A DNA stretch of 64,000 nt from Opitutaceae bacterium. Its GTDB lineage: Bacteria; Verrucomicrobiota; Verrucomicrobiia; Opitutales; Opitutaceae. The stretch is taken from NCBI GenBank assembly GCA_016715765.1, contig JADJZJ010000023.1, forward strand, positions 3,661 through 67,660, read 5' to 3'. Below are positions 26,301 to 33,617 of this stretch, in pieces. Both the position numbers and the translations under genes were made by a program. The notes under the pieces are model-generated. The model did no database searches. It saw only the letters and a list, made by a program, of their open reading frames with translations, and had not been told where the DNA came from. Position 1 is the stretch's first letter, and every line of letters starts with the position of its first letter.

Positions 26301-26581
26301 GCCACTCTCTTCGCCGCGGGAAAGCGGGCGACGTTGTCCCGGGCCAGGGCGATCTCAGCCTCGCTGTGCAGGGTGCGCCGGTCCTTGAGCGGGAACTGCG
26401 GGGTGCGTATGCGCGGCGGGAGGGTTTCGCCCACTTTCAGCGCGGGTCGGGGCTCGCCAGGGGCAGCCCAGTCATCGTTGGGTTTTTGCACGGGTGCGGC
26501 GACGCTGATGGCGGACGGCAGGAGGGTCAAACTTGCTAAAAGTCGCAGCCATTTAGCGGCGGCGGGCAGAATCTTTCGCAT
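23330..26581 (-). CDS. Heparinase II/III-family polysaccharide lyase, secreted
   Basis: The 1083-residue protein starts at the ATG at 26581 (MRKILPAAAKWLRLLASLTL), a signal peptide; longer upstream reading has none and runs through repeat DNA. An alpha/alpha-toroid region spans about residues 90-560 (RAWLLTGDPRYAHKAA, MDHESQSRYGELMAAKDG), with a conserved Tyr/His set typical of alginate and heparin lyases. A beta-sandwich then follows (HVSHFHFDRLHFDLFARGW, PDLGYPDAMN, NTIAHNTVTVDAAAQPG), the signature of heparinase II/III C-terminal domains. The last 250 residues form an extra C-terminal region without a recognised family. It likely cleaves uronic-acid-containing polysaccharides in the periplasm or outside. 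Which polymer is unknown; alginate and glycosaminoglycan-like or algal polymers are all possible. Confidence 0.85.
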   Translation of the reverse strand: MRKILPAAAKWLRLLASLTLLPSAISVAAPVQKPNDDWAAPGEPRPALKVGETLPPRIRTPQFPLKDRRTLHSEAEIALARDNVARFPAAKRVAEEIIADADYWVDWTDEALRDLIVTAEVPRSFEVCPEGCPVHGRKVFELTGKFYPWIVDPKKPFQVTCPVGGETYPGNDYGRFYRSGFKDRTGLDQPYADDGRGWVAPDGQRYWFVAHWHHWVWTQHPTSPHPNIMRGLAALGRAWLLTGDPRYAHKAAVLLHRTAEVYPNMDHESQSRYGELMAAKDGSRYSGKIINAIWETYFVAQLAETYDAIWETIDGDAALQAFTGKGGRDLRAFIEANVIEDGIDAIYERRARGNYGMHQRALLIAAIVRQHGDNARYLNDLLDKPEGASYLGIRRALYGLVWRDGQPFESPEYNSLWVQNLTAVTSLLPKLGVDVSTLPRLRRLYDAPLAAIAIGRHTPALGDTSSVYGGVVGEAPSVYQQAFRTYGDPRYAAFLAAFGGAGDGGFRDFASLQHPPLEAAVAPPADRRVTPQRSRLLSGFGLALLNDPADETAVSLYFGQHVSHFHFDRLHFDLFARGWPLTPDLGYPDAMNIYVPGVWTWSVNTIAHNTVTVDAAAQPGNAPGVVELFADAGWVRGVEVSAAGTYPQCADYRRGLVLVDAPGGGRYLVDFFNVTGGRQHDYSLHGPPGTSRLADDAWSAPAPGTLAGEKVQLGELYDDPAMAAAGPTQGYFEYRGSGFQHLFNVQRRTGGDAVVDYVHEKDPAAALRIRVLAAPGLSLMAADARVSPVKNPHLLKYLIARHAAPEGDGLLRSEFVSVLEPHAPGEALMTAATRLTVAGGGRALLLTHANGESDIVIHDPAGSAKTVATARGPVTTDARLAVVRLSADGRAARVFFAGGSGLGFAGQSWELSAASASVTGEVVAVDPAKSEFRLRLGGAKAAGDIPAALRTVPPAGRFAGRVVTLGNGFARTAHTLMAAHQDGDELVLTLQDDLLAGLMRVTAVAGSRLETRAQLPFAPSYVGATVYDDAFRPLGRIRSAELDHLILEAPPADGAALVGRDVWIGSVGPGDRLDLPAVFTWQR

Positions 26582-26608
26582 ATCGGAGTTCGCGGATCGG
26601 AGATCGAT

Positions 26609-26682
26609 GTAGCTACGAGCGTGAGCGAGTGGAAGCTGGTGCGTTCGTAGCGTGGAGTCCACTCGCTCACGCTCGTAGCTAC
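26609..26682. repeat. Inverted repeat, 'cactcgctcacgctcgtagc' family
   Basis: 25-bp perfect arms at 26609-26633 and 26658-26682 lie between RNase HII and the lyase gene start. Other copies, paired or single, are at 20366, 34686, 45571, 47698 and 54994-55049. Confidence 0.93.
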
Positions 26683-26729
26683 CGTTCAGGCCATTCAGGC
26701 CGGGATCCGATGCTTCGGCGATGCTGACC

Positions 26730-27512
26730 TCAGCCTTCATCAGTGGGAGCGGTTTCATCACTGAGAAAATCCAGCTGCGCGGGGTCGACGCGTCCGGCCA
26801 GGAGCTTGCGCAGGAAAAGCTCGCGATGCTGGACGCAGCGGCCGAGCCGGAGCAGGGCTTCGCGGTGCTCCTCCGTGCCGTAACCCTTGTGCTGGGCAAA
26901 ACCGTAGCCGGGAAACTTCGCGTCGAGGTCGTTCATCAGCCGGTCCCGGGTGACCTTGGCGATGATGGACGCCATCGCGATGCAGAGCGAACGCGCGTCG
27001 CCCTTCACGACGCCGGTGTGCGGATACGGGAAGTGCTTCAGGGCGAGGCCGTCGATGATGATCCGCGCCGAGACGCGCGGCTGGAACCTGGCCACCTCCT
27101 CGGCCGGCGTGAACAGGTCGGGCTCGGTCTTGTGCTCGAAGGCGTCGGGCGGATAGATGCCCTCCAGCGCCCGGCGCATCGCCAGCTTGGTGGCGCCGAG
27201 GATGTTGAAGTGCTCGATCTCGCCGACATCCGCGACGCCGAATTGCGCATGGATCTGCCCCTGCCCCGCCAGCGTCTCGAAATCGAACCACAGCGCCTCC
27301 CGTTCGGCCGGGGCCAGTTGCTTCGAGTCGTTGATGCGGCCGGCATTGGCGGCGGCCCAGCGGCCCTCGAGAAACTCCCGGGTCACGAGCACGGCGCCGG
27401 CCACGACCGGACCAGCCAGCGCGCCGCGCCCAGCCTCGTCCACGCCGATCAGGCTCGAGACCCCCTCGAGCTGTTTCAGGTCAAACCCGCGGAGCTGGCG
27501 GCGTTTCGGCAT
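26730..27512 (-). CDS. rnhB: Ribonuclease HII
   Basis: The 260-residue protein has the type 2 RNase H active site: LIGVDEAGRGALAGPV (Asp-Glu), IIIDGLALKHFP (Asp) and GDARSLCIAMASIIAKVTRD. It removes RNA from RNA/DNA hybrids and misincorporated ribonucleotides from DNA. It lies six bases after the RNase HIII gene on the same strand, so the two are probably co-transcribed. The length is somewhat above the usual 200-220 residues, because of an insertion of about 50 residues around positions 95-145. The start follows MPKRRQLRGFDLKQLE. Confidence 0.95.
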   Translation of the reverse strand: MPKRRQLRGFDLKQLEGVSSLIGVDEAGRGALAGPVVAGAVLVTREFLEGRWAAANAGRINDSKQLAPAEREALWFDFETLAGQGQIHAQFGVADVGEIEHFNILGATKLAMRRALEGIYPPDAFEHKTEPDLFTPAEEVARFQPRVSARIIIDGLALKHFPYPHTGVVKGDARSLCIAMASIIAKVTRDRLMNDLDAKFPGYGFAQHKGYGTEEHREALLRLGRCVQHRELFLRKLLAGRVDPAQLDFLSDETAPTDEG

Positions 27513-27518
27513 CGGTCC

Positions 27519-28529
27519 TTACCACTCCATCTTCGGCGGTGGCGGTTTGAGCGGCAGCTCGTCGAGCTTGCCCGCCGCGGCCACGACCTCGTAGGCCGTG
27601 CGGAAATGCAGCTTGGCGAATTCGCCGAGCGCGCGGGCGCCGAACTTCCGGATGATCTCATCGGCCTGCGTCTTCACGAGGGGCCCGGCGCCTTTCTGCA
27701 GCTTGGCGCCGAACTTTTTTGAAAGGGCGTGCATCTGCCGCACGTATTCGGCGCGGGCGACGATGGACGCGGCGGCGACGACCGGATCCTCCTCCGCCTT
27801 GGTGCGCATGCGCAGCTCGAAGTTCTTGACCGCCTTCTTGGCCAGTTCGCGCTGCACGAGCGGCTGCTCGGTGAACTGGTCGAGCAGGCCCCAGGCCACC
27901 GGCTTGCGCTCCAGCGCCCCGGCCAGCGCCGTGGCGTGCTGCCAGGCGAGGAGGCGGTTGAGGTTGGCGCCCGGCCGGCCCATGAGCTCGTTGTAGCGGG
28001 TCATCGTGTGGCAGTAGCAGGTCTCGACCGCCGCACCCCGGGTGCCGCGGATGAGCCGGTCGAGCTCGATGATCTTGCTCTCGGCCATCTTCTTTGAGTC
28101 CTGCGCGCCGGCCTTGCGCCATTCCTCGATGGCGGATTTGTCGGCGATCACGGTGGCGGCGATGACCGGGCCGAAAAAGTCGCCCTTGCCGCTCTCGTCG
28201 AGGCCGGCATGCGTCTCGAACCAGTCCGGGTGCAGCACCTCGTCATAGCCCAGCTTCGCCGCCCCGGTGATCTCGGGTTCGAGGACATCGCGCACGAAGT
28301 CCTCCGTCCCCTTGCCCGCGATGACCACCTTCCCGCTGGTGTAGGCGGAAATGTTGAGTTTCAGGTGGTCGGCCTTGAAGGCGAAATGCGTGTAGCCCAC
28401 CTCGAAGGGCGTCCAGCTGCGGGCCTCGCAAACGGCGCGCAGCTTCGCCAGCTGGGCGGCATCGAGCTTGACGGTGTAGGAGCTGAGCTTCTTGGGGGCC
28501 TCCTCGGCGGGGGCCGGCTTTTTGGGCAT
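27519..28529 (-). CDS. rnhC: Ribonuclease HIII
   Basis: The 336-residue protein starts at the ATG at 28529 (MPKKPAPAEEAPKKLSSYTV). An N-terminal TBP-like substrate-binding domain of about 100 residues precedes the catalytic domain, which shows HAGLDESGKGDFFGPV, with the Asp-Glu pair in D-E-S-G-K-G-D (the HIII form of D-E-A-G-R-G). VVAAASIVARAEYV is the second conserved block. RNase HIII degrades RNA/DNA hybrids. Genomes usually carry HI or HIII with HII; here HII and HIII are neighbours. The C-terminal tail is Pro-rich (LPLKPPPPKMEW). Confidence 0.94.
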   Translation of the reverse strand: MPKKPAPAEEAPKKLSSYTVKLDAAQLAKLRAVCEARSWTPFEVGYTHFAFKADHLKLNISAYTSGKVVIAGKGTEDFVRDVLEPEITGAAKLGYDEVLHPDWFETHAGLDESGKGDFFGPVIAATVIADKSAIEEWRKAGAQDSKKMAESKIIELDRLIRGTRGAAVETCYCHTMTRYNELMGRPGANLNRLLAWQHATALAGALERKPVAWGLLDQFTEQPLVQRELAKKAVKNFELRMRTKAEEDPVVAAASIVARAEYVRQMHALSKKFGAKLQKGAGPLVKTQADEIIRKFGARALGEFAKLHFRTAYEVVAAAGKLDELPLKPPPPKMEW

Positions 28530-28632
28530 GCGATGAGTTGCCACCAAAGGCGGAAAAAGCGCAAAGGAGAAAACGCGGTCCCGGCCGCCATTTTGCTTGC
28601 GCCGGTGCAACCGCCCGGCGGCATCAATCCCG

Positions 28633-29706
28633 ATGCCGCGAAACCCAGCCACCCCGTTGACCGCCAGGCGCGCCGGCTTCCAGCGGGCGTTGCGGGCATG
28701 GTACCGCCGCGAGGCCCGGCCGCTGCCCTGGCGCGCGTCGCCGTCGCTCTACAAGACGGTGGTCAGCGAATTCATGCTGCAGCAGACGCAGGTGAAGACC
28801 GTGCTGCCCTACTTTGCGCGCTGGCTGGAGGCGCTGCCGGACTTCGCCGCGCTGGCCGCCGCGCCCGAGGGCCAGGTGCTGAAACTCTGGGAGGGCCTCG
28901 GCTACTACTCGCGCGCCCGCAACCTGCACCGGCTCGCGCAGGCGGTGGCCGCGATGCCGGCGCCTCCCCGCACCCCGGAGGACTGGCGCGAGCTGCCGGG
29001 GGTCGGACCCTACACTGCCGCCGCCATCACCAGCATCGCGTTCGGCGCCCCGGCGGCCGTGGTGGATGGCAATGTCGTGCGCATCCTGGCCCGGCTGACG
29101 GCCGACGGACGGACCTTTCGCGACGGCAGCACCGCGGCCCGGGAGTTCGCGGCCCTCGCGCAGGCGTTGCTGCCGGCGGACAATCCCGGCGACCACAACC
29201 AGGCCATGATGGAACTCGGCGCCACCGTGTGCGTGCGGCAGAATCCGCGTTGCCCGGCTTGTCCGGTGGCCGGGTTCTGCGCGGCGCGGCAGTCAGGTGC
29301 GCCGGAAAAATTCCCCCGGCTGGCCCCGAAGGAATCCGTGACACTCGCGGTCACGCGCGTCTGGTGCGTGCACGCCGGCCGGTTGTTGCTCCACCGGACC
29401 GATGAAGCCGCCCGGCGCCTGGCCACGATGCACGAGCTCCCGACGCCCGGGCACCTGGGGCTGAGCGAAGCGCAGGCCACCGCGGGCGAGCTGATCGCGC
29501 GCCGCCACCGCAGCATCACGAAGTATCGCATCACGGAATCGATTTACCGGGGCACCCATGACGCCGCGAAATTGCGCGCCGGTTTGGTTTGGGTGCCCTT
29601 GGCGGAACTTGAGCGGATCACGCTGTCAGGTCCGCACCGGCGGTGGGTCGGGGAGATTGCTGTGCGAAAGGAGGATTTCAGGGCGGCCTCTCGCGGGCTT
29701 TCGTAG
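28633..29706 (+). CDS. mutY: A/G-specific adenine glycosylase MutY
   Basis: The 357-residue protein starts at the ATG at 28633. It has the helix-hairpin-helix-Gly/Pro-Asp glycosylase fold: SEFMLQQTQVKTVLPYF holds the catalytic Glu, ELPGVGPYTAAAITSIA the HhH motif and VVDGNVVRIL the catalytic Asp. The [4Fe-4S] cluster is CVRQNPRCPACPVAGFC (Cys-X6-Cys-X2-Cys-X5-Cys). A NUDIX-like C-terminal domain (from about residue 235) would recognise 8-oxoguanine. It removes adenine mispaired with 8-oxoG. It is transcribed away from the RNase HIII gene; the 103-bp gap must contain both promoters. Confidence 0.95.
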   Translation: MPRNPATPLTARRAGFQRALRAWYRREARPLPWRASPSLYKTVVSEFMLQQTQVKTVLPYFARWLEALPDFAALAAAPEGQVLKLWEGLGYYSRARNLHRLAQAVAAMPAPPRTPEDWRELPGVGPYTAAAITSIAFGAPAAVVDGNVVRILARLTADGRTFRDGSTAAREFAALAQALLPADNPGDHNQAMMELGATVCVRQNPRCPACPVAGFCAARQSGAPEKFPRLAPKESVTLAVTRVWCVHAGRLLLHRTDEAARRLATMHELPTPGHLGLSEAQATAGELIARRHRSITKYRITESIYRGTHDAAKLRAGLVWVPLAELERITLSGPHRRWVGEIAVRKEDFRAASRGLS

Positions 29707-29788
29707 TGCCGGTCTTCAGCCGGCACTGGTTCGCCATAGGCCATTTCGGCGGACGATGGGCGTTTCCAGCGCGGGCTAAAGCTCCGCG

Positions 29789-30679
29789 CTACGGGGATCC
29801 GGCAGTACCCAGCAACGCCTCGACGCGGGCCTTCGAGCGGTTCACGGCCTCCACGTCCATCCGCGGGCTCAGCTCGATGGTGAGCAGGTGCTCCGGCTGC
29901 CAGAATTTGCTGACCATGTCGAAATCGATCCGGCCGTCGCCGATGGCCTGATGGTCGCGGCCCTCGGGGCTGACGTCGTGCAAATGAAAACCGAGGAGCC
30001 GCGGCGCCATTTTCGTGAGGTGGGTCCGTTGATCCAGCAGGCCCATGGACTGCTTGATGTCGGCATGGCCGGTGTCGTGCCAGTAGCCCACCGGGGCCTC
30101 GGCGGGCAGGCCGGCGAGGAAGGACTCGTAGTCATCGTCCAGGGGCAGTTCGTCGAAACTCTCGCGGTTCTCGAAGCCGAGCTTCACGCCCTTGTTGTGC
30201 GCATGCTCGAGGACTTCGGCGACGCTCTGCTTGGTGCGTTCCCAGTACGGCGTCATCCGTTTGCGCAGCTTGGCCAGGCACTTCCTGAGCAATTCCTGGT
30301 AGACCTTGTCGTCGCCGGGAACGAATCCGGGGTGCGACTTCACATAGGCATCCAGCCGGAGCGTCGGATTGAACCAGAAGAACTCCACGCTCCCGAGGTG
30401 GCAGACCATCACGCGCGCGTGCACCTGGGCGGCGAAGTCGATCGAGCGCTTGGTGTAGCGCAGCCACTGGTCGTGCTCGCGAAAATCGAGGGCCGAGGGC
30501 TCAAAAACGTTGGGCGCGGCCTGGTTGATCCCCGTGGGGAGGGGGCAGAAATTGTGCGTGGTGCCGATTTTGATCACCCCTTCCTCGACCGCCTTCAGGA
30601 TACCCGGCACCAGCGGGATGCGGATGCCGTGGCTCAGTTCCGCATACGCAAAGCCCAGATCAGCGATCTCGCGCAGCAT
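29789..30679 (-). CDS. Sugar phosphate isomerase/epimerase-like TIM barrel, N-terminus displaced
   Basis: The first in-frame ATG (30679) gives 296 residues of a xylose-isomerase-like barrel. It shows AYAELSHGIRI, MVCHLGSVEFFWF, KLGFENRESFDELP, VGYWHDTGHADI and LLGFHLHDVSPEGRDH, with His/Glu/Asp metal ligands typical of AP endonuclease 2-type isomerases. Family-like sequence continues upstream in the same frame (LLSSCWNSHRHADGAD, to about 30727) without an ATG, GTG or TTG before the stop at 30758-30760. An ATG at about 30738 in another frame could be the original start if one or two bases are in error. The true N-terminus is therefore unresolved. Its substrate is unknown. Confidence 0.78.
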   Translation of the reverse strand: MLREIADLGFAYAELSHGIRIPLVPGILKAVEEGVIKIGTTHNFCPLPTGINQAAPNVFEPSALDFREHDQWLRYTKRSIDFAAQVHARVMVCHLGSVEFFWFNPTLRLDAYVKSHPGFVPGDDKVYQELLRKCLAKLRKRMTPYWERTKQSVAEVLEHAHNKGVKLGFENRESFDELPLDDDYESFLAGLPAEAPVGYWHDTGHADIKQSMGLLDQRTHLTKMAPRLLGFHLHDVSPEGRDHQAIGDGRIDFDMVSKFWQPEHLLTIELSPRMDVEAVNRSKARVEALLGTAGSP

Positions 30680-30786
30680 GTCGGCCCCATCGGCGTGGCG
30701 GTGGGAGTTCCAGCAGGAGGACAGGAGAGGGTCGGCATCACGCGGAAAACAGCCCCATCAGGCACGGAAGACCAGGAGGTTGCACG

Positions 30787-30819
30787 AAAAAAAGCCGCAT
30801 CCCGTCAAGGGATGCGGCT
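30787..30819 (-). terminator. Intrinsic terminator of rpsU
   Basis: On the minus strand the stem AGCCGCATCCC / GGGATGCGGCT (30793-30803 with 30809-30819) has a five-base loop and is followed by seven T residues. It lies 33 bp after the rpsU stop. This is a classical rho-independent terminator and the clearest one in the window. Confidence 0.93.
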
Positions 30820-30851
30820 GGAAAGTGAGGCGGATACGGTCCGCAGGGCGT

Positions 30852-31049
30852 TTATTCGGCGTAGCGGCGGCGGAGCATCTGGGTGAAGGCCTGGACCTTC
30901 TCCTTGCGGCGGCGCTTTTCGCAGGGCTTCTCGTAGTAGCGCTTCGCGCGGACACCCTTGATGATATTCTCGCGCTCGAGCTTCTTTTTCATGCGACGGA
31001 TCGCACGGTCAATGGGCTCGTTCTTGCGGATTTTGATTTCAATGGACAT
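30852..31049 (-). CDS. rpsU: Small ribosomal subunit protein bS21
   Basis: The 65-residue protein starts at the ATG at 31049 (MSIEIKIRKNEPIDRAIRRM) and ends in a basic tail (KRYYEKPCEKRRRKEKVQAF). This is the bS21 family, a 30S subunit protein near the anti-Shine-Dalgarno region. No Shine-Dalgarno-like sequence is seen ahead of the start (upstream 'caacgacctgtttgc'). It is transcribed away from dnaE and followed by a strong terminator, so it is a single-gene unit. Confidence 0.96.
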   Translation of the reverse strand: MSIEIKIRKNEPIDRAIRRMKKKLERENIIKGVRAKRYYEKPCEKRRRKEKVQAFTQMLRRRYAE

Positions 31050-31112
31050 GGCAAACAGGTCGTTGGTGAGTGGAAAAGCGCAAAAGCAAGCCATGCGCCC
31101 AAGGGGCCGTCA

Positions 31113-33617
31113 ATGGGTTTTTTAATTCTGTTTCCGCCTTGCACCGCACGGTCGCCGGGCTTGCCTTCGCATCCAGTGCCGGCCGCCGATCATAAATTCG
31201 TCCATCTCCACGTCCACACCGACTACAGCCTGCTGGATGGCGCCTGCCGGATCGACCGCCTGATGGACCGGGCCCTGGCCCTGGGCATGCCCGCCATCGC
31301 CCTCACCGACCACGGCAATCTGTTCGGGGCCATCGAGTTTTACAACTCCGCCAAGGCCAAGGGCATCAAGCCCCTCATCGGCTGCGAACTCTACCTCGTG
31401 GAGAACTCCCGTCTCGAGAAAAAGGGCCGCTCCGACGACGAGGGCAAAACCATCTTCCACCTCGGCCTGCTCGCGCGCAACCTCACCGGTTACCAGAACC
31501 TCCTGAAGCTGGTCTCCGACGCCCATCTCAAGGGTTTTTACTACAAGCCGCGCACCGATTTTGAGACCCTCGCGCGGTACGCCAACGGGCTCATCGGCTT
31601 CACGGGCTGCCTCGCCTCGCTCGTGCCCCAGCACCTGCTTTACGACCGCTACGCCGAGGCCCATGCCGCCTGCGGCCGGTTTGTGGAGATCTTCGGCCGC
31701 GAAAACTACTTTGTCGAAATCCAGGACCATGGCCTCCCGGAACAGCGCAAGATCATCCCCGGCCTCCTGAAGCTGGCGGAGGAGTTCAAGCTCAAGGTCA
31801 TCTGCACCAACGACGTCCACTACGTGAACGCCACCGATGCCGGTCCGCACGACGCCATGCTCTGCATCCAGACCGGCGCGAAGATCGACGAGGAGAACCG
31901 GATGAAGTTCACCGGGACCCAGTTCTACCTCAAGTCGCACGAGGAAATGGCGCGGCTCTTTGCCGAGGTCCCCGAATCGGTGGCCAACACCCAGTTCGTC
32001 GCCGACATGTGCGACCTGAGCATCCCCTTTCCCAAGGGCAGCGAGCGCTACCCGAAGTATCCGCTGCCGCCGGAGGTCAAGACCGACCGCGCCGGCTACC
32101 TCAAGGAGCTCTGCATCACGGGGCTGAAGAAACGCTACGGCGTGGATTACGCCGCCCCCGACAGCTTCAACGATCCCGCCCGGGCCCGCCTCCTGATCGA
32201 GCGGCTCGACTTCGAACTCGGCATCATCGGCAAGACCGGCTTCATCGACTACTTCCTCGTCGTCTGGGATTTCATCGACTGGGCCCGGCAGCACGGCATC
32301 CCCGTCGGCCCCGGCCGCGGCTCCGGCGCCGGGTGCATCGTCGCCTACCTGCTCGGCATCACCAACCTCGACCCGCTGCGCTTCAAGCTGCTCTTCGAGC
32401 GTTTCCTCAACCCCGAGCGCGTCTCCCCGCCCGACTTCGACATCGACTTCTGCATGCGCCGCCGCGGCGAGGTCATCGACTACGTCCGGCAGAAGTACGG
32501 CAACGACTGCGTCGCCAACATCATCACCTACGGCACCCTCGGCGCCAAGATGGTCATCCGCGACGTCTCGCGCGTGCACAACCTCCCCTACGCCGACGCC
32601 GACCGGCTGGCGAAGATGATCCCCGACGAGCTCAACATCGAGCTCAAGTCCGCCCTCGAAAAATCCGCCGAGCTGCGCGAGGAGGTCGCGAAGAATCCCG
32701 TCGCCAAGAAGATCTTCGACCAGGCCCTCGTCCTCGAGGGCATGGTGCGCAACACCGGCAAGCACGCCGCCGGCATCATCATCACGGACCGGCCGCTCGA
32801 CGAATTCGTCCCGCTCACCGAGCAGGAAGGCGACGTCACCGTGCAGTTCGACATGAACGCCGTCGGCAAGCTCGGCCTGCTGAAGATGGACTTCCTCGGG
32901 CTCAAGACGCTCACCGTCATCGCCGACGCCGTGGACAACATCCGCCGCACGGCCGATCCGAAGTTCGATCTCGAGACGGTCGGCTTCGACGACCCGGTCA
33001 CCTACGCGCTCCTCAACTCCGGCCGCACCACGGGCGTGTTCCAGTTGGAATCCGGCGGCATGCAGGCGCTCTGCCGCCAGATCGGCCTCTCCTCGATCGA
33101 CGAGATCGTCGCCCTCATCGCGCTCTACCGGCCGGGTCCGATGGAGTGGATCCCCGACTACGTCCGCGGCAAGCGCGACCCCGAGACGGTCAAGTTCCCC
33201 CACCCGCTCCTCGAGGAGGTCTGCCACGAGACCTACGGCGTCATGGTGTACCAGGAGCAGGTCATGGAGGCCGCCAAGGTCATCGCCGGCTACACGCTCG
33301 GCGGCGCCGACATGCTCCGCCGCGCCATGGGCAAGAAGGACGTCGAGGCCATGGCGAAGGAGCGCGCCAAGTTCGTCGAGGGCGCGAAGCGCGTGAACAA
33401 CATTGATGAGAAGACCGCCGACTCGATCTTCGACATCCTCAACAAGTTCGCCGGCTCATCCGCTTCGGCCTCGCCGGCATCAAGGGCGTCGGCGAGCAGG
33501 CCGCGCAGAAGATCATTGAGGAGCGCGAAGGCCACGGCCCGTTCGCCGACTTCGAGGACTTCACCGCGCGCGTCGACGCCCGCGCCCTCAACAAGCGCGT
33601 GCTCGAGCACCTCGTGA
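31113..33617 (+). CDS. dnaE: DNA polymerase III alpha subunit, N-terminal part of a broken dnaE
   Basis: From the ATG at 31113 (a GTG at 31176 gives the more typical MPAADHKFVHLHVHTDYS), the frame encodes the PHP domain (HLHVHTDYSLLDGA, ALTDHGNLFG), the palm with catalytic Asp pair PPDFDIDFCMRRR and third Asp LLKMDFLGLKTLT, and part of the fingers (GVMVYQEQVMEAA, LRRAMGKKD). About residue 780 (33450) it reads NKFAG, then goes out of register and ends at 33617 in a meaningless Ser/Ala/Arg-rich tail. The expected next block, Y-G-F-N-K-S-H-S-A-A-Y and about 75 further residues, is missing from the DNA in every frame. As written, the replicative polymerase would be truncated. Either a second dnaE exists elsewhere, or this is a sequence or assembly artefact. 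Confidence 0.93.
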   Translation: MGFLILFPPCTARSPGLPSHPVPAADHKFVHLHVHTDYSLLDGACRIDRLMDRALALGMPAIALTDHGNLFGAIEFYNSAKAKGIKPLIGCELYLVENSRLEKKGRSDDEGKTIFHLGLLARNLTGYQNLLKLVSDAHLKGFYYKPRTDFETLARYANGLIGFTGCLASLVPQHLLYDRYAEAHAACGRFVEIFGRENYFVEIQDHGLPEQRKIIPGLLKLAEEFKLKVICTNDVHYVNATDAGPHDAMLCIQTGAKIDEENRMKFTGTQFYLKSHEEMARLFAEVPESVANTQFVADMCDLSIPFPKGSERYPKYPLPPEVKTDRAGYLKELCITGLKKRYGVDYAAPDSFNDPARARLLIERLDFELGIIGKTGFIDYFLVVWDFIDWARQHGIPVGPGRGSGAGCIVAYLLGITNLDPLRFKLLFERFLNPERVSPPDFDIDFCMRRRGEVIDYVRQKYGNDCVANIITYGTLGAKMVIRDVSRVHNLPYADADRLAKMIPDELNIELKSALEKSAELREEVAKNPVAKKIFDQALVLEGMVRNTGKHAAGIIITDRPLDEFVPLTEQEGDVTVQFDMNAVGKLGLLKMDFLGLKTLTVIADAVDNIRRTADPKFDLETVGFDDPVTYALLNSGRTTGVFQLESGGMQALCRQIGLSSIDEIVALIALYRPGPMEWIPDYVRGKRDPETVKFPHPLLEEVCHETYGVMVYQEQVMEAAKVIAGYTLGGADMLRRAMGKKDVEAMAKERAKFVEGAKRVNNIDEKTADSIFDILNKFAGSSASASPASRASASRPRRRSLRSAKATARSPTSRTSPRASTPAPSTSACSSTS

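Noticed and set aside
31122..33227. 701-codon minus-strand open frame
   Set aside because: It is antisense to dnaE, with Glu/Val/Asp-rich low-complexity sequence. The opposite strand has PHP and polymerase motifs.
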